Shown here: in pieces, positions 33,756 through 45,200 of the stretch
Layout of the letters: every line of letters starts with the position of its first letter
Numbering within the stretch: the stretch's first letter is position 1
Position numbers and translations under genes: made by a program
The notes under the pieces: model-generated
The model's database searches: none
Seen by the model: only the letters and a program-made list of their open reading frames with translations
What the model was told of the DNA's origin: nothing
Origin: Coxiellaceae bacterium
GTDB lineage: Bacteria > Pseudomonadota > Gammaproteobacteria > Coxiellales > Coxiellaceae
Reading direction: 5' to 3'
Assembly: GCA_029210045.1 (NCBI GenBank)
Contig: JARGNX010000010.1
Coordinates: forward strand, 82,295-146,294
DNA length: 64,000 bases

Positions 33756-35003
33756 TTAATCGTGACCTGTCATCAGTGTTTTGAGAAATAGATAGGCCGT
33801 GATTTTCTGCATATCAACGGCAGGATGCACATCATTCCAATACATAAAACCTTTGCAGTTTGTGCTTGGAATCGTTTGTGCCTGACTGTAATCACCACCT
33901 TTTACTTGGCAGCTATTACCCATTTGTGCTTCGAAATATCCACTGTGGCTAGCATCATGGTACCAGCGATGAATCGGTATAAGTTTAACCTGAACCTTAC
34001 TAAACATATTGTGGAAATCAATGCGCAGTGCTGTCCAACTGTTATAGGAGAATGAAAGTACTTTAGCTAGCGTAGCAACGTTGCTGTGGTAATAACCGGG
34101 TGTTAATCCTGGGTTCATCAGCGTAAATATATACACTTGCTTAGGGCGTTTATCAGCAGGCAGTTTGTTCGCCATTTTATTTATCGCAGTCAATGTGCTT
34201 GCTGTGGGCTCGCCTAATATAAAATCTAAAACTCTACCAGGGTTACCCTTCAATAGGTGATTATATGCGTCGACTAAGTTATTACCGCCAATCCAAAAAG
34301 TATAGAGCGTATGCTTATCAACAGTTACCCGTCCTGCTTGTTGGTCTTGTAAAAAGAAATCCACTTGTTTGGGTAATCCGGGTACGTTAATTTTTGTGCG
34401 GTTATCGTAGGTAGGATCCAGCATATAAGCCTGGCGTGTTGTGATCACGCTATTCCTGTCACAACTTTTGAAAGGGGTGTAGTAGCGGTTGTAACAACCA
34501 GCGGCGCCCATTGCTGAGCCCCACGCGTAATTGACAGAGCTATCGTTGGGGATTTTTTGATGCATTAATAGATAGCTGGGTATGATGAAAGGGCTGTTAG
34601 TTTGATTTTTTTGCTTGGCATAAGCCAGTAGCAATTCTGTCCAGCTGATGCTGCGGTATGAGCGTGCTTTGCTGCTGTCATCTTGTTCAATGGGTACTTG
34701 CGGTGCAAGCAGTGAATTAGTGAGATCAGGCCAGGCAAATGTTTCCTTTATGTTCAGTGCTGGTGGCGTAGCATTGCCATTGCTGCGGTCAACGGGGTTG
34801 GAGAAGGGTACATAAAATGATGTGCTGGTATTCGATACGACTTTAGGTGCATTACGCTTGATAAATGGTGTCGGGGATTCAGGGAAATTGCCGTTATCAG
34901 ATAGGCTATCACCAAATACAATTAAGTTACTAAAGGCTAATAATTGCGCACTGGCAGTTAATGCGGTTAATAGCGTGATTGCTTTGCCGTATGATTTGAT
35001 CAT
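33756..35003 (-). CDS. Secreted GDSL (SGNH) lipase/acyltransferase
   Basis: 415 residues with a signal peptide (about 1-23). Block I IVFGDSLSDNG (catalytic Ser33), block III FWIGGNN (about 220) and block V WNDVHP with the catalytic Asp/His near 393 are all present. The overall shape follows the Legionella PlaA/PlaC family of type II-secreted GDSL lysophospholipase/acyltransferases. Cys pairs in the middle (GCYNRYYTPFKSC, MGNSCQ ... TNCKG) may form the disulfide loop known from PlaC; that is inference. AGGGAC precedes the ATG. It probably acts on host or environmental phospholipids. Confidence 0.87.
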   Translation of the reverse strand: MIKSYGKAITLLTALTASAQLLAFSNLIVFGDSLSDNGNFPESPTPFIKRNAPKVVSNTSTSFYVPFSNPVDRSNGNATPPALNIKETFAWPDLTNSLLAPQVPIEQDDSSKARSYRSISWTELLLAYAKQKNQTNSPFIIPSYLLMHQKIPNDSSVNYAWGSAMGAAGCYNRYYTPFKSCDRNSVITTRQAYMLDPTYDNRTKINVPGLPKQVDFFLQDQQAGRVTVDKHTLYTFWIGGNNLVDAYNHLLKGNPGRVLDFILGEPTASTLTAINKMANKLPADKRPKQVYIFTLMNPGLTPGYYHSNVATLAKVLSFSYNSWTALRIDFHNMFSKVQVKLIPIHRWYHDASHSGYFEAQMGNSCQVKGGDYSQAQTIPSTNCKGFMYWNDVHPAVDMQKITAYLFLKTLMTGHD

Positions 35004-35062
35004 GTCCCTGATCCAATGAAGTGATGGAGTAGGCAGTTATTGTAATGGAAACAGGTAGGAGT

Positions 35063-35164
35063 TGTCATCCCAGGCTTAAAGTTTGTCATCCCGGAAATTG
35101 CGAAGCAATTATCTGGGATCCAGGTGATTTTAGACTGGATCCCGGCTCGAGGGCCGGGATGACA
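35063..35164. repeat. Cluster of dispersed palindromes
   Basis: Three copies or part-copies: GTCATCCCAGGC (35063), GTCATCCCGGAAATTGCGAAGC...CTGGGATCC (35084-35121) and an inverted copy CTGGATCCCGGC...GCCGGGATGACA (35135-35164), between the lipase and the ankyrin gene. Confidence 0.8.
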
Positions 35165-35177
35165 GAGCCGAAACCTT

Positions 35178-35213
35178 AAAAAACCGCCTTTATTCGTGAG
35201 AACAGAGGCGGTT
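35178..35213 (-). terminator. Rho-independent terminator after the ankyrin gene
   Basis: On the minus strand AACCGCCT / AGGCGGTT form an 8-bp stem with a 16-base loop, followed by six T. It lies 23 bases past the stop codon. Confidence 0.85.
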
Positions 35214-35235
35214 GAGTGTGTGTACTAGGAGTTTG

Positions 35236-35784
35236 TTACGCTGCTACACGGACCAGAGATTTGATGTGTTCTCTGAGTGTATTAATGAAATATTCGTTTT
35301 CAAAGTGCCTTGCTAATGTTTGAGGGCTACAGCCAATTGAGTTTTTAGCTTTGGAATCGCTGCCTGCTCGCATTAACGCTAATATTTGATTGCGGTTTTC
35401 GAGATTTAACATGGCTGTATGGTGCAGTGCTGTGTTCTTTAATTTATTACACGCAGTAACATCTGCACCATAAGCCAACAACTGCTGCACAGTTGTATCT
35501 TCGCCCGACAAAAACAGTGCGGCATTATGCAAAGGTGTGTTGCCTTGTTTGTCAGTGGCATGTACATCTGCACCGGCTTCTAATAATTGTTTAACCCCAA
35601 TGCCGTTTTTAGCGGCTAAATGTAAAGCGGTATTGCCCCGGATATCTATCGCATTGACATCAACAGTTGGGTTGCTAAGATGCAGTTGGATATTATGCAT
35701 GTCACCACGGTATACCGCATGATGTAAATGCGTCCATCCCATCCAGTTGTACTTTGCGAGATCATTTTCGTTAATCGGTTTCAT
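35236..35784 (-). CDS. Ankyrin-repeat protein
   Basis: 182 residues with about four ankyrin repeats between residues 16 and 150: GWTHLHHAVYRGDMHNIQLH, GNTALHLAAKNGIGVKQLL, GNTPLHNAALFLSGEDTTV and KNTALHHTAMLNLENRNQI. The protein is almost wholly repeat, with a short C-terminal helix. Ankyrin proteins mediate protein contacts; in Legionellales many are translocated effectors, but no secretion signal is decisive here. GAGG precedes the ATG and a good terminator follows. Whether it acts in the bacterium or in a host is open. Confidence 0.9.
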   Translation of the reverse strand: MKPINENDLAKYNWMGWTHLHHAVYRGDMHNIQLHLSNPTVDVNAIDIRGNTALHLAAKNGIGVKQLLEAGADVHATDKQGNTPLHNAALFLSGEDTTVQQLLAYGADVTACNKLKNTALHHTAMLNLENRNQILALMRAGSDSKAKNSIGCSPQTLARHFENEYFINTLREHIKSLVRVAA

Positions 35785-35913
35785 TTCGTGTTACCTCATC
35801 TGTTGCTCACCATGAGTGTTAATGTACCGCAGAGTGTGGGATCGGATAACCCGTACTGTTTACGGGGGTATTTTATTCTGGCCTGTTGACTGTAATATAG
35901 CTATTATGTCGGC

Positions 35914-37284
35914 ATGATTAGTTTATTCGATTTATACAGCATTGGCATTGGGCCATCGAGTTCTCATACGGTAGGGCCTATGCGCGCCGCCTATGAGTTT
36001 TGTTTTAACCTTCAGGATGATTTGTTTAAAATCAAGAGGATGGTGGTTACCCTGCATGGATCATTAGCGCATACTGGCGTTGGCCATGGCACTAACCACG
36101 CTATATTATATGGCTTGATGGGGTATAAACCTGACAGCATAGAGCCTGATGAGGCAGAAGGCTTAGTGGAGCAAGTGCTAAAGTCTGGCCAGATTAACTT
36201 GTTAGATAAGCACCTAATAGACTTTAATATTGGCGAAGATCTGTGCTTTGATTATGACGTTGTGCTGCCTGAGCATTCGAATGGCATGCGGTTTCAGGCT
36301 TATGATAACGATGACAACTTAATGGTTGATCAAATTATTTACTCTATTGGCGGTGGCTTTATTCATTTTGCTGGTGAAGCAGCAGTGCAGCCGAATAATA
36401 CTACTATTGAATATCCATACCCTTATACCACTTCAGCTGATTTACTTAAACACTGTGAAAAATCCGGTTTGAGTATTGCTGGCGTACAAATGGCCAATGA
36501 AATGGTGTTGCGCTCACATGATGAGATTCAGCAACATATCCTTAAGTTGGCTGATATTATGCAAGCGTGTATCGATCGTGGTTGTCATACTGAGGGTTTA
36601 TTGAGCGGTAAATTAGGCGTAAAACGTCGCGCACCTGAGTTGTATCAAAAGTTACTGCGTAATGGCAAACCAGGTAAACAACACCCGAATATGATGAACT
36701 GGGTGAATGTATTTGCTATGGCGGTGAATGAAGAAAATGCGGCCAGTGGTCGTGTAGTTACGGCACCAACCAATGGTGCGGCAGGAATTATTCCAGCAGT
36801 GTTAGCTTATTACCATCATTTTCATGATGATTGGTCAGCTGAATCAACGCGTAAGTTTTTGTTAACCGCTGCGGCGATTGGTAGCCTATTTAAGATGAAT
36901 GCTTCTATCTCCGGTGCGGAAATGGGTTGCCAAGGCGAAGTGGGTGTGGCTTGCTCAATGGCGGCGGGCGCTTTAGCTGCTGTATTCGGTGGTACACCTA
37001 AGCAAGTGGAGCAAGCGGCTGAAATCGGTATCGAGCATAACCTGGGTTTAACCTGCGACCCCGTTGATGGCTTGGTGCAAATTCCTTGTATCGAACGTAA
37101 CGCGATGGGTGCGATGAAAGCCATTAATGCTGCCCATATAGCGATGGCTGAAAGCGGTGATCATAAGATATCGTTAGACATGGCAATCAACTCTATGCGC
37201 GAGATCGGTGAAAACATGAATAGCATCTACAAAGAGACGTCGAAAGGCGGCTTGGCTGTTGCCGTGAATGTGATTGAATGCTGA
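35914..37284 (+). CDS. sdaA: L-serine dehydratase, single-chain iron-sulfur type
   Basis: Deaminates L-serine to pyruvate and ammonia using a [4Fe-4S] cluster. The 456 residues begin with the family motif [21 protein letters not shown]. The C-terminal catalytic half has [13 protein letters not shown] and three cluster-ligand Cys in [31 protein letters not shown]. Length matches E. coli SdaA/SdaB. The ATG at 35914 has no strong ribosome binding site. A single gene with its own promoter region; serine use as a carbon source is typical of Legionella-type bacteria. Confidence 0.95.
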   Translation: MISLFDLYSIGIGPSSSHTVGPMRAAYEFCFNLQDDLFKIKRMVVTLHGSLAHTGVGHGTNHAILYGLMGYKPDSIEPDEAEGLVEQVLKSGQINLLDKHLIDFNIGEDLCFDYDVVLPEHSNGMRFQAYDNDDNLMVDQIIYSIGGGFIHFAGEAAVQPNNTTIEYPYPYTTSADLLKHCEKSGLSIAGVQMANEMVLRSHDEIQQHILKLADIMQACIDRGCHTEGLLSGKLGVKRRAPELYQKLLRNGKPGKQHPNMMNWVNVFAMAVNEENAASGRVVTAPTNGAAGIIPAVLAYYHHFHDDWSAESTRKFLLTAAAIGSLFKMNASISGAEMGCQGEVGVACSMAAGALAAVFGGTPKQVEQAAEIGIEHNLGLTCDPVDGLVQIPCIERNAMGAMKAINAAHIAMAESGDHKISLDMAINSMREIGENMNSIYKETSKGGLAVAVNVIEC

Positions 37285-37400
37285 TTTTCTAATCTTATTT
37301 ATTGATTTAACTCAGAAAATACAGTTTTCCCTGCTATTAATGCTAGCTTAATATTCCTTATATATAGTATGACGATAGTTGATGAATAAAGTCATACCAG

Positions 37401-39632
37401 ATGAGTAGAGTAGAAGAGAGTATATATACGTTCGATGAAGCATTTGCTGGCGCTTACCAGCAAGCTGCTCGTGGTGATATAGCTAATCAGAAATGGTTGA
37501 ATGACAGGGCATCAGATTTAAAAGCATCGTTAGTTGCTACGCTGTCAGATCTTGGTGTCGAAGCTGATTTAATGGAGGTTATCAAGCATATAGTTAGTCA
37601 CTGGGATGACCTAAGTCAACGTGAATACTTTACTGATTTAATTACTGAGAGGTGTCGTCAAAACAGAGACGCTACGAATGACAATCTTTTTAGCCTGGCA
37701 CGTATGTCCTATTATTATCAGCCAGCCAATAAGCACGCCGTTTTTGCCTATTTATCACAGCTAAATACTTATTCGGGCACCACTCATGATGAAGGCTTAA
37801 AAAAAGAAATGGCCGTCCTTAGTAAGATAGGGCATGAGCTTGGCAGCATAAATGCGACAATTTATTATGTTAGATTAATGGCAGATGGTATTGGCATGCC
37901 ACCTGATCTTAATGCCTCTTGTGATTTGTCCTTAGCGGCATTAAAAGATTGTGAAACAGGCTCTGGTGCAGCGAATATACTAATTAAACATGTTCAAAAG
38001 CTGGCTGCTGTAGATGCTGAAAGCTTAAAGGTGATTATGACCTTAAGTGAAATATACCGTAATGGTTATGGTTGTATTGCTGATCGCAAATTGGCGGATG
38101 AGTGTGATCGAGTTGCTGCAAATCTTGGATCGCTTATAGCATTTTTTCGTCTATACCCAAAACCATTATCGATCGATGAATTATTTGAGTTGGCGCAAGA
38201 AGACTGCCATGCGGCGTATAAAACCATTGAGAATTTAGCTCAATTGGTTGATGATAAAGATGAGGCAAAACGTGCCAAGCATGTATTAGCCTTATGTAAA
38301 TTACATGGTTATGGCACGCATCAGCATTTGGTAACGCAGCCAGCTGCTGTTGAAGACTTGACTGATATGAAGTTTAAGCTAGTAGAGGATAAAGACCGAA
38401 GACGTTATATAACTAGTGGCTATTTAGATAGCCGCCACAAGGTTGGCGTGTTTGGTGGTGGTTATTATTTTTTACAAAATCAGATTACCTTGAATTTAAT
38501 GTTATTGGGTGTGCATCGAAAAGAGTACGATGTTGCACCACATTGCAGAGCTACTTCTAGTAGCATGTATGATGAAATTGCACTAAAAACACTGGCGACA
38601 TATACAAATGATTATGCTAAGTCTCTGTTCGGTGAAGCGAGAGCCGAGTGGCAAGCGATAGCACAAAACCTACTGGACGCATGCCAGCCGCCCACCGTTG
38701 AATCGGTAAAACAAAAATTAGCAGCTGAAAAGCCTGTGAATACCATGGCTGGATGGACTAAGCATGCGGTAAGCCTTACCTTTTTTAAAGTAGGTGATAA
38801 ATTTTATTTAGCTTATGGCAATAAAGGCGACGCAGTTTATGGCAATAAGCCATCTATAAAGTTTTATCAGATTCACAACCCAGCTAAATTGTTGGATCAA
38901 AAATGGCTGACTAATTTATATAAAGGTAAATTGACTAAAGCATACATGGAAATGCATGACCCAACTAAAGAAGGTTTAGGTAAGGACCTTGATTTGGAAC
39001 TGGTCGGCATAATAAATTGTGATAGGCAAAACGGTGATAATTGTGCTGTTTTATCTGTTTCAGTTTCTGCGCGGGTGGATTTAATGCATGCCGATTTTAA
39101 GCAGCAATACAAGAAGAATCCTGCAGGTTTTGCATTAAACACTGAATCGGTTAGTGCTTGTGATGATAGAATAAAAATGCAAAAACATAAACCTTGGCGC
39201 TTTGCTATGCGACGTTATGCGGTTAGTACTTTGTGTGATGTAGGTGCTAAACATAAAACCAGCTTATTAACTCAGTATCATTTTGACTTGATAGTAAAAG
39301 TAATTGCAGGTATTCATGAGAAATACCCCGGAAGGGATGAGGCGAGTGATGCGAGGCGATCTGTATTGTTAAGGGATGTACAGTTGTATTTAAAAACAAA
39401 AGCATGCCAGTTTAATAGCACACAGATCGTCGATCTGACCGAATATATACAGGAAATGAAAGAAGCGTATGCACCGCCAGCACCACCTGCTAAAGCAAAA
39501 AGATCAGGTCTGTTTGCCCGTTTTCATCGACCGCCAGCAGCAGCGACTGTGGTAGTCGACAACCCACTGATTCATATGACGAGAGTGACCGACAATCCGC
39601 TTAATAGAGTTGGAGTGCCTGTCGCTATTTAA
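37401..39632 (+). CDS. Large Sel1/TPR-repeat protein, paralogue of 16556-18751
   Basis: 743 residues. The N-terminal half is helical with Sel1-like units (for example LSEIYRNGYGCIADRKLADE and LCKLHGYGTHQHL). The C-terminal half shares with its paralogue the block KHAVSLTFFKVGDKFYLAYG (His455, Asn474 19 residues later) and DRQNGDNCAVLSVSVSA (Gln543, Cys548). These conserved polar residues in the order His, Asn, Gln, Cys suggest a CE-clan-like hydrolase or acyltransferase fold, which is inference. The C-terminus has a proline-rich linker (APPAPPAK) and a basic stretch. No signal peptide. The pair are the best candidates for a lineage-specific effector family here. Confidence 0.7.
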   Translation: MSRVEESIYTFDEAFAGAYQQAARGDIANQKWLNDRASDLKASLVATLSDLGVEADLMEVIKHIVSHWDDLSQREYFTDLITERCRQNRDATNDNLFSLARMSYYYQPANKHAVFAYLSQLNTYSGTTHDEGLKKEMAVLSKIGHELGSINATIYYVRLMADGIGMPPDLNASCDLSLAALKDCETGSGAANILIKHVQKLAAVDAESLKVIMTLSEIYRNGYGCIADRKLADECDRVAANLGSLIAFFRLYPKPLSIDELFELAQEDCHAAYKTIENLAQLVDDKDEAKRAKHVLALCKLHGYGTHQHLVTQPAAVEDLTDMKFKLVEDKDRRRYITSGYLDSRHKVGVFGGGYYFLQNQITLNLMLLGVHRKEYDVAPHCRATSSSMYDEIALKTLATYTNDYAKSLFGEARAEWQAIAQNLLDACQPPTVESVKQKLAAEKPVNTMAGWTKHAVSLTFFKVGDKFYLAYGNKGDAVYGNKPSIKFYQIHNPAKLLDQKWLTNLYKGKLTKAYMEMHDPTKEGLGKDLDLELVGIINCDRQNGDNCAVLSVSVSARVDLMHADFKQQYKKNPAGFALNTESVSACDDRIKMQKHKPWRFAMRRYAVSTLCDVGAKHKTSLLTQYHFDLIVKVIAGIHEKYPGRDEASDARRSVLLRDVQLYLKTKACQFNSTQIVDLTEYIQEMKEAYAPPAPPAKAKRSGLFARFHRPPAAATVVVDNPLIHMTRVTDNPLNRVGVPVAI

Positions 39633-39684
39633 TCACCGACGGTTAGTGTATAATCCAATAAAAATATATTATTGAATAAGATAA

Positions 39685-40824
39685 ATGTCCAAGTTAAATA
39701 AATACCTGAATGCTGTAATTGCGCTTTTGCTGCTGTCATTATTTACAGTTGTTTGTGCAGCTTCAGATGCGAGTTTAGAAGCTTTGGCGAGGCAATCTAT
39801 TGCGAATAAAGCTTACCCGGGGTTTTGTATCCAAGTGGGTAATCGACAAGGCATTCTGCTTGATCAATGCTACGGTGCTTTTAGTTATAAAAATAAGTAT
39901 AAAGATAATACCCACTCATCCTTTGATATCGCTTCATTAACTAAAATACTCGCCACCACGAGTGATATTATGCGTTTATACGACCAAGGAAAAATTAATT
40001 TAAATGACAAAGCATCAAAATATTTACCTGAACAATCCGATATCACTGTTCAAGAGCTATTAGATCATAGCTCGGGCTTACCTGCTGGGGCTCGAGTGCC
40101 AATCAGCTGGACGAGCATCGTTAATATTAAGCCTAACCATAAACCAGGCACGCACTACTTATATTCGGATCTTAATTTTATCTGGTTGCAACATATCGTG
40201 GAAAAAATCAGTGGCGAATCATTTTCAAAATACACACAACAGCAAGTATTTGAACCCTTGGGTATGAAGAACACCGAGTTTGACCCTATAAAAACAGTTA
40301 GAAAGCTATCCATTGTGCCAACTTTATTAGATGGTATAGTCGATGATCCGCTGTCACAAAACTTTAGTGGAGTCGCCGGTAATGCGGGTGTCTTTACTAC
40401 GATTAATAATATCGGCTCATTTGCGCGCGTACTATTAAACCAAGGTCGATACGATAATAAACAGTGGGTAAAAGCATCAACAATTACCTTGTTTAGCCAG
40501 CGTGATTTAAAAGTAAAATACAGCACGCGCGCCTTAGGATTTGATACCGTGTATAACCCTAAAATAATAAAGCCTCAGCCGCATCAATTTAGCGCGGGGC
40601 AGTTTATAAGCCCTAATGCATTTGGTCATACGGGTTATACGGGTACGTCTTTATGGATAAGCCCACAAGATAATTTGTATATGGTTTTCTTATCTAATCG
40701 TGTAAACCCTGTTAATCAATATATGCCGCGCCGTGATAAATATTGGCGCCAACGTATCGCTAATTGGGTATGGCGGCACTACGGACATTTGCATAAAAAT
40801 CAAACATATACGGAATATAAGTAA
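39685..40824 (+). CDS. Exported serine hydrolase of the class C beta-lactamase family
   Basis: 379 residues with a signal peptide (about 1-26). The SxxK motif SLTK (Ser84, Lys87) lies in FDIASLTKILATT, the YxN-type motif is YSD in HYLYSDLNF (about 155), and HTG in GHTGYTGTS (about 313) replaces KTG. HSSGLPAG is another family block. Such proteins include esterases, D-aminopeptidases and peptidoglycan-related hydrolases as well as beta-lactamases. The HTG motif and absence of an AmpR-type regulator argue against a simple AmpC. It is a periplasmic enzyme with unknown substrate. Confidence 0.85.
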   Translation: MSKLNKYLNAVIALLLLSLFTVVCAASDASLEALARQSIANKAYPGFCIQVGNRQGILLDQCYGAFSYKNKYKDNTHSSFDIASLTKILATTSDIMRLYDQGKINLNDKASKYLPEQSDITVQELLDHSSGLPAGARVPISWTSIVNIKPNHKPGTHYLYSDLNFIWLQHIVEKISGESFSKYTQQQVFEPLGMKNTEFDPIKTVRKLSIVPTLLDGIVDDPLSQNFSGVAGNAGVFTTINNIGSFARVLLNQGRYDNKQWVKASTITLFSQRDLKVKYSTRALGFDTVYNPKIIKPQPHQFSAGQFISPNAFGHTGYTGTSLWISPQDNLYMVFLSNRVNPVNQYMPRRDKYWRQRIANWVWRHYGHLHKNQTYTEYK

Positions 40825-40968
40825 GTTTAACCCATTAAATCAGGCTCTTACCCGCTATACCTTATGTGTTTTCAGTAATAAAGTGATAAAATTCAAACAG
40901 TTAAGTGATGGAAATGCTTGAGCATACGCCTATAATAAAGAAGGGTACAGCGACTACTAGGGACGCTT

Positions 40969-42069
40969 ATGAAATGGATACTCAAACTCGTTTTGATCAC
41001 ACTGTTAGCCAGTTGGCTTGTTGGCTGTGATTCGGATAAACAAGAGAAGCCACAAGCGCTTCCGGTAGGTGCAGAAAAGATTGAGAAAAGTAACATTCCC
41101 ATTACTTTGGATTACATTGGTATTACTCGTTCGGTTGCTGGTGTGGATGTAGTGGCGCGAGTACAAGGCTTTCTGGAGCAAATGTTATTTACTGAAGGTG
41201 ACTACGTTAAAAAAGGTACGTTGCTTTATGTGATAGATCCGCGCCCATTTCGCGCTACATTAGATTCAGCTAAAGCAAACTTGGATAAAGCCATTGCTAA
41301 TATGGTTTTCCAAAAAGTAGAAGTGCAACGTAAGGCTAAGTTGGTTGTTGAAAACTATGTGTCGGAAGAAGAGTTTGATAATCAAAAGGCTCTTTACCAA
41401 GAAGCAATGGCGCAAGTCGAAGTAGATAAAGCGAATGTTGAAACTGCTCAAATTAATTTAAGCTACTGTTACATGTATTCACCCGTTAGTGGTATCGCTG
41501 GTAATCGTAAGGTGGATGTTGGTAACCTTGTTGGAACCAATCAAGATGAGACATTAGTGTCTGTGGTTAAACTGGATCCGATGTTTGTGCAGTTTAGCCC
41601 AAGCGTTGAGGATTTTACTCAGGTTATTAAATATTACGAAAACATGCCATTCACGGTTAACGTCAATATTCCTGATTTCCCAAAGCTAAGCTTCACGGGC
41701 AAAGTGGATATGATTGATAATGAGGCCGATCAAAATACATCGACAATCTTAATGCGTGCAGCAATCAGCAATCCCAAGAAGCTACTGCGCCCAGGCATCT
41801 ATGTTAATGTCAGCATTGTGCTGGCGCCCAAAGAAACGGTTATTAAGATACCCGCTACCGCAGTGATTAATATGCAAGGGGTGAACTATGTATTTTTGGC
41901 TGACTCTGCACATAAAGCACAGCTTACAAGAATCGACCTGGGTAAAACGACAAATACTTTTGCTGTCGTTACCAAAGGCTTAAAAGTTGGGGATATATTA
42001 ATTACCAGTAACCTGCAGAAGTTACGGTCTAACTATCCCGTTACCTATACACTGAAGGCAACTGCATGA
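40969..42069 (+). CDS. RND efflux periplasmic adaptor (membrane fusion protein)
   Basis: 366 residues, AcrA/MexA type. A lipoprotein signal (LLASWLVGC, Cys21) anchors it in the inner membrane. The lipoyl half-motifs flank an alpha-hairpin (about 75-145): [21 protein letters not shown] and [22 protein letters not shown]. The beta-barrel and membrane-proximal domains follow, ending with [21 protein letters not shown] precedes the ATG. Its last codons overlap the transporter gene start by four bases (ATGA), so the two proteins are made in a coupled way. The outer-membrane channel is not encoded next to them. Confidence 0.93.
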   Translation: MKWILKLVLITLLASWLVGCDSDKQEKPQALPVGAEKIEKSNIPITLDYIGITRSVAGVDVVARVQGFLEQMLFTEGDYVKKGTLLYVIDPRPFRATLDSAKANLDKAIANMVFQKVEVQRKAKLVVENYVSEEEFDNQKALYQEAMAQVEVDKANVETAQINLSYCYMYSPVSGIAGNRKVDVGNLVGTNQDETLVSVVKLDPMFVQFSPSVEDFTQVIKYYENMPFTVNVNIPDFPKLSFTGKVDMIDNEADQNTSTILMRAAISNPKKLLRPGIYVNVSIVLAPKETVIKIPATAVINMQGVNYVFLADSAHKAQLTRIDLGKTTNTFAVVTKGLKVGDILITSNLQKLRSNYPVTYTLKATA

Positions 42070-45000
42070 TTGCGTTTTTTATACGTCGGCCTATTTTTGC
42101 AACAGTTATTGCTATTGTGATGGTGTTAGTGGGTGGTATTTGTATTTTCATTTTACCGATTTCGCAGTTCCCACAAATTGTTCCAGGTGTTGTTGCGGTT
42201 ACATCATCGTATCCAGGTGGTAGCGCACAAGATGTGGCTACTAACGTTACTACGCCGTTAGAGATCAATATCAATCAGGTTGCGGGCATGATTTATATGT
42301 CATCAACCAGCACCAGTAATGGTACGTCACAAATTAATGTCTCGTTTGAAATAGGCTATCCGCTTGATATTGGCGCTGTTGATGTGTTGAACTATGCGAA
42401 TACGGCTTACTCATTACTGCCCTCGGTTGTTACCAAGGCGGGTGTCACAATCCAAAAAATGTCGACCAATATGGTGTTGGTTGTTAATTTGTACTCACCA
42501 GATCACAGTTATGATAATGCCTACCTTGGTAATTATGCGGATATTAATATTACGCAAGTGCTGCAGCGCGTGCCTGGAGTGGGTAATGTCAATAACTTGG
42601 GCTTGTTAAAATATGCCATTAGGGTGTGGCTAGATCCCAATAAAATGACGTCGATGGGGGTCTCAACTCAAGAAGTGCTTGATGCGATTAATAATCAAAA
42701 CCAAATTGTTGCTATGGGTTCTATTGGTATGCCGCCGTTAACGGGTAAAAATGCATTTCAATATCAAATTACTGGTCTAAGTCAATTGCAAAATGTCGAT
42801 CAGTTTAAAAACATTATCATTAAAACTGGAAACAATGGCTCTATTGTTTATATGCGAGATATTGCTAAAGTTGAATTAGGTGCACAAACTTATACAGCGA
42901 GTACATTATTTAACGGGCAGCCGACAGCAACCGTGGCTATTCAACAGCTGCCCGGCGCTAATGCTATTGCGATTTCAAACGCTGTACACAAGGCGATGGA
43001 AAAACTAAAAACCCGTTTCCCTAAAGGCATGGATTACGTAATTGCTTATGACACAACAAAATTTGTTACGGCCTCTATTGAAGAAGTAGTAAAAACTTTA
43101 TTTGAGGCGATATTATTAGTGCTATTGGTCGTGTTTGTGTTCTTACAGAATTGGCGAACCACATTAATTCCAATGGTGGCGATACCTGTCTCGCTGGTTG
43201 GTACTTTTGCTTTGTTCTTTGTATTTGATTTTTCATTAAACACATTAAGCTTGTTGGGCATTGTGCTTGCAATCGGCTTGGTGGTGGATGATGCCATTGT
43301 TGTGGTTGAGAATGTTGAAAAGAAACTCGACGCAGGTGCCTCAGACATTAAAGCCGCAACACTAGAGGCTACACTGGAAGTGCAAGCACCAATCATAGCC
43401 ACTTCATTAATCCTTTTGGCCGTGTTTGTTCCTGTGGCATTTATCCCTGGACTAACCGGACAGCTCTATAATCAATTTTCACTGGCTATTGCATTTTCGG
43501 TATTGCTGTCAGCTATTAATTCACTGTCGCTCAGTCCTGCATTATGCGGCATTTTATTGAAGAAGAAGAGCGAAAACAAATTCATATTATTCCGTTGGTT
43601 TGAAGCTGGTTATGGGTTTTTATTGCGTCATTATGAATGGGCGTTGTCGCATTGCTTTAATGGAAAGAAATGGATTGTATTAATCTTTATTGGATTAGCC
43701 GTCGCAACTGGGTTTATATTTAAAATACTACCAACTGGTTTTATTCCTAACGAAGATCAAGGTTATTTTATTGTTAATGCCGTCGCTCCAAATGGTGCTT
43801 CCTTGCAACGTACGCAAGAGATCAGCGGCCAAATCAGTAAGATTTTAGCTAAAACCGAAGGAGTTCAAGATGTGGTGGCAGTCAGTGGCTACAACTTAAT
43901 TGACTCCATTACACAACCTAACACGGGGTTAATATTTGCAGTATTAAAGCCATGGGATGATCGCAAATCACCTAATTTAAGTGCTAATGCGCTCATCGAT
44001 CAAGTGAATAAAAAGTTTGCGGCTATTCCAGGGGCGGTTATACGAGCTATTAATCCACCAGCCATACCAGGGCTTGGTGCGGTTAGTGGCTTTCAAATGC
44101 AGATTGAAGACGTTGGTCATGTAGGCATTAAAACATTAAATGATGCGACTAAGGCTTTTGTAAAAGCAGCTAATGCGCGGCCTGAATTAAGTGGGGTATT
44201 TACTACTTTTGAAATTGAAACGCCGATGATTTATTTAGATATTAATCGACCTAAAGTTGAATCGCTGAATGTCTCCATGGGAAGTTTGTTTACTGTGTTG
44301 CAGGCGCAGTTAGGTTCCTTGTATGTGAATAATTACAATAAGTACAACAAAGTGTATCAAGTTATCGTGCAAGCCAAAGAGAATATGCGTAATGAAATTA
44401 AAGACATTGGTGAATTGTATGTGCAAAGCCGCAGCGGCGACATGGTACCACTCAGTACCTTAGTGACTACCAAAACCGTTACAGGGCCATTTAATTTACC
44501 TCATTACAATTTATATAATGCAGCCTTTGTTACCGGTTCTCCGGCGCCTGGTTATAGTGATGGCCAAATGATGTCAGCTGCTGAGCAGGTAGCGAAGCAA
44601 GTGTTACCACGTGGTATCGCCTATGAATGGACCAACATGACTTACCAGCAAGTGAAAACCGGTAATTTAGCGGTAATGATCTTTGGTTTGTGTTTAGTGT
44701 TTGTGTTTTTATTCTTAGCTGCTTTGTACGAAAGCTGGGCCATGCCATTTATGATTTTGTTAGCGGTGCCATTAGCATTATTAGGTGCGGGTGGGTTCTT
44801 ATTGATACGCGGCATACCGTTAGATGTCTATGCGCAAATTGGTTTGATTCTTTTGATTGGCTTAGCGGCTAAGAATGCCATCTTGATTGTTGAATTTGCT
44901 AAAGATAAGCGAGAAGAAGGTGTGCCTATTGTTGATGCGGCATTACAAGCTGCCAGTTTACGATTAAGGCCTATATTAATGACTGCCTTTGCCTTTATCT

Positions 45001-45185
45001 TTGGTGTATTGCCTCTAGCGATTGCTGTGGGTGCTGGCGCTAATAGTCATCACTCCATTGGTACTACGGTTATCGGTGGTATGTTGGTCGCGACCATTTT
45101 AAGTTTATTTATCGTACCAGTCTTTTATGTGATCATTCAGACATGGCGAGAAAAGATGGGGTTTTATAAACCACCAGCTAATTAA
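42066..45185 (+). CDS. RND multidrug efflux transporter, HAE1 (AcrB/MexB) family
   Basis: 1039 residues, the typical size. The N-terminus [20 protein letters not shown] is helix 1. Two porter domains are separated by helices 2-6 and 8-12. The proton-relay Asp pair lies in [15 protein letters not shown], and the matching lysine in [26 protein letters not shown] and the [11 protein letters not shown] loop are also typical. It expels drugs, detergents or other amphiphiles across the outer membrane using the proton gradient with its adaptor. A TolC-like channel would come from elsewhere; the adjacent minus-strand beta-barrel is not TolC-like. Confidence 0.95.
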   Translation: MIAFFIRRPIFATVIAIVMVLVGGICIFILPISQFPQIVPGVVAVTSSYPGGSAQDVATNVTTPLEININQVAGMIYMSSTSTSNGTSQINVSFEIGYPLDIGAVDVLNYANTAYSLLPSVVTKAGVTIQKMSTNMVLVVNLYSPDHSYDNAYLGNYADINITQVLQRVPGVGNVNNLGLLKYAIRVWLDPNKMTSMGVSTQEVLDAINNQNQIVAMGSIGMPPLTGKNAFQYQITGLSQLQNVDQFKNIIIKTGNNGSIVYMRDIAKVELGAQTYTASTLFNGQPTATVAIQQLPGANAIAISNAVHKAMEKLKTRFPKGMDYVIAYDTTKFVTASIEEVVKTLFEAILLVLLVVFVFLQNWRTTLIPMVAIPVSLVGTFALFFVFDFSLNTLSLLGIVLAIGLVVDDAIVVVENVEKKLDAGASDIKAATLEATLEVQAPIIATSLILLAVFVPVAFIPGLTGQLYNQFSLAIAFSVLLSAINSLSLSPALCGILLKKKSENKFILFRWFEAGYGFLLRHYEWALSHCFNGKKWIVLIFIGLAVATGFIFKILPTGFIPNEDQGYFIVNAVAPNGASLQRTQEISGQISKILAKTEGVQDVVAVSGYNLIDSITQPNTGLIFAVLKPWDDRKSPNLSANALIDQVNKKFAAIPGAVIRAINPPAIPGLGAVSGFQMQIEDVGHVGIKTLNDATKAFVKAANARPELSGVFTTFEIETPMIYLDINRPKVESLNVSMGSLFTVLQAQLGSLYVNNYNKYNKVYQVIVQAKENMRNEIKDIGELYVQSRSGDMVPLSTLVTTKTVTGPFNLPHYNLYNAAFVTGSPAPGYSDGQMMSAAEQVAKQVLPRGIAYEWTNMTYQQVKTGNLAVMIFGLCLVFVFLFLAALYESWAMPFMILLAVPLALLGAGGFLLIRGIPLDVYAQIGLILLIGLAAKNAILIVEFAKDKREEGVPIVDAALQAASLRLRPILMTAFAFIFGVLPLAIAVGAGANSHHSIGTTVIGGMLVATILSLFIVPVFYVIIQTWREKMGFYKPPAN

Positions 45186-45200
45186 AATGTATCATGTGGT

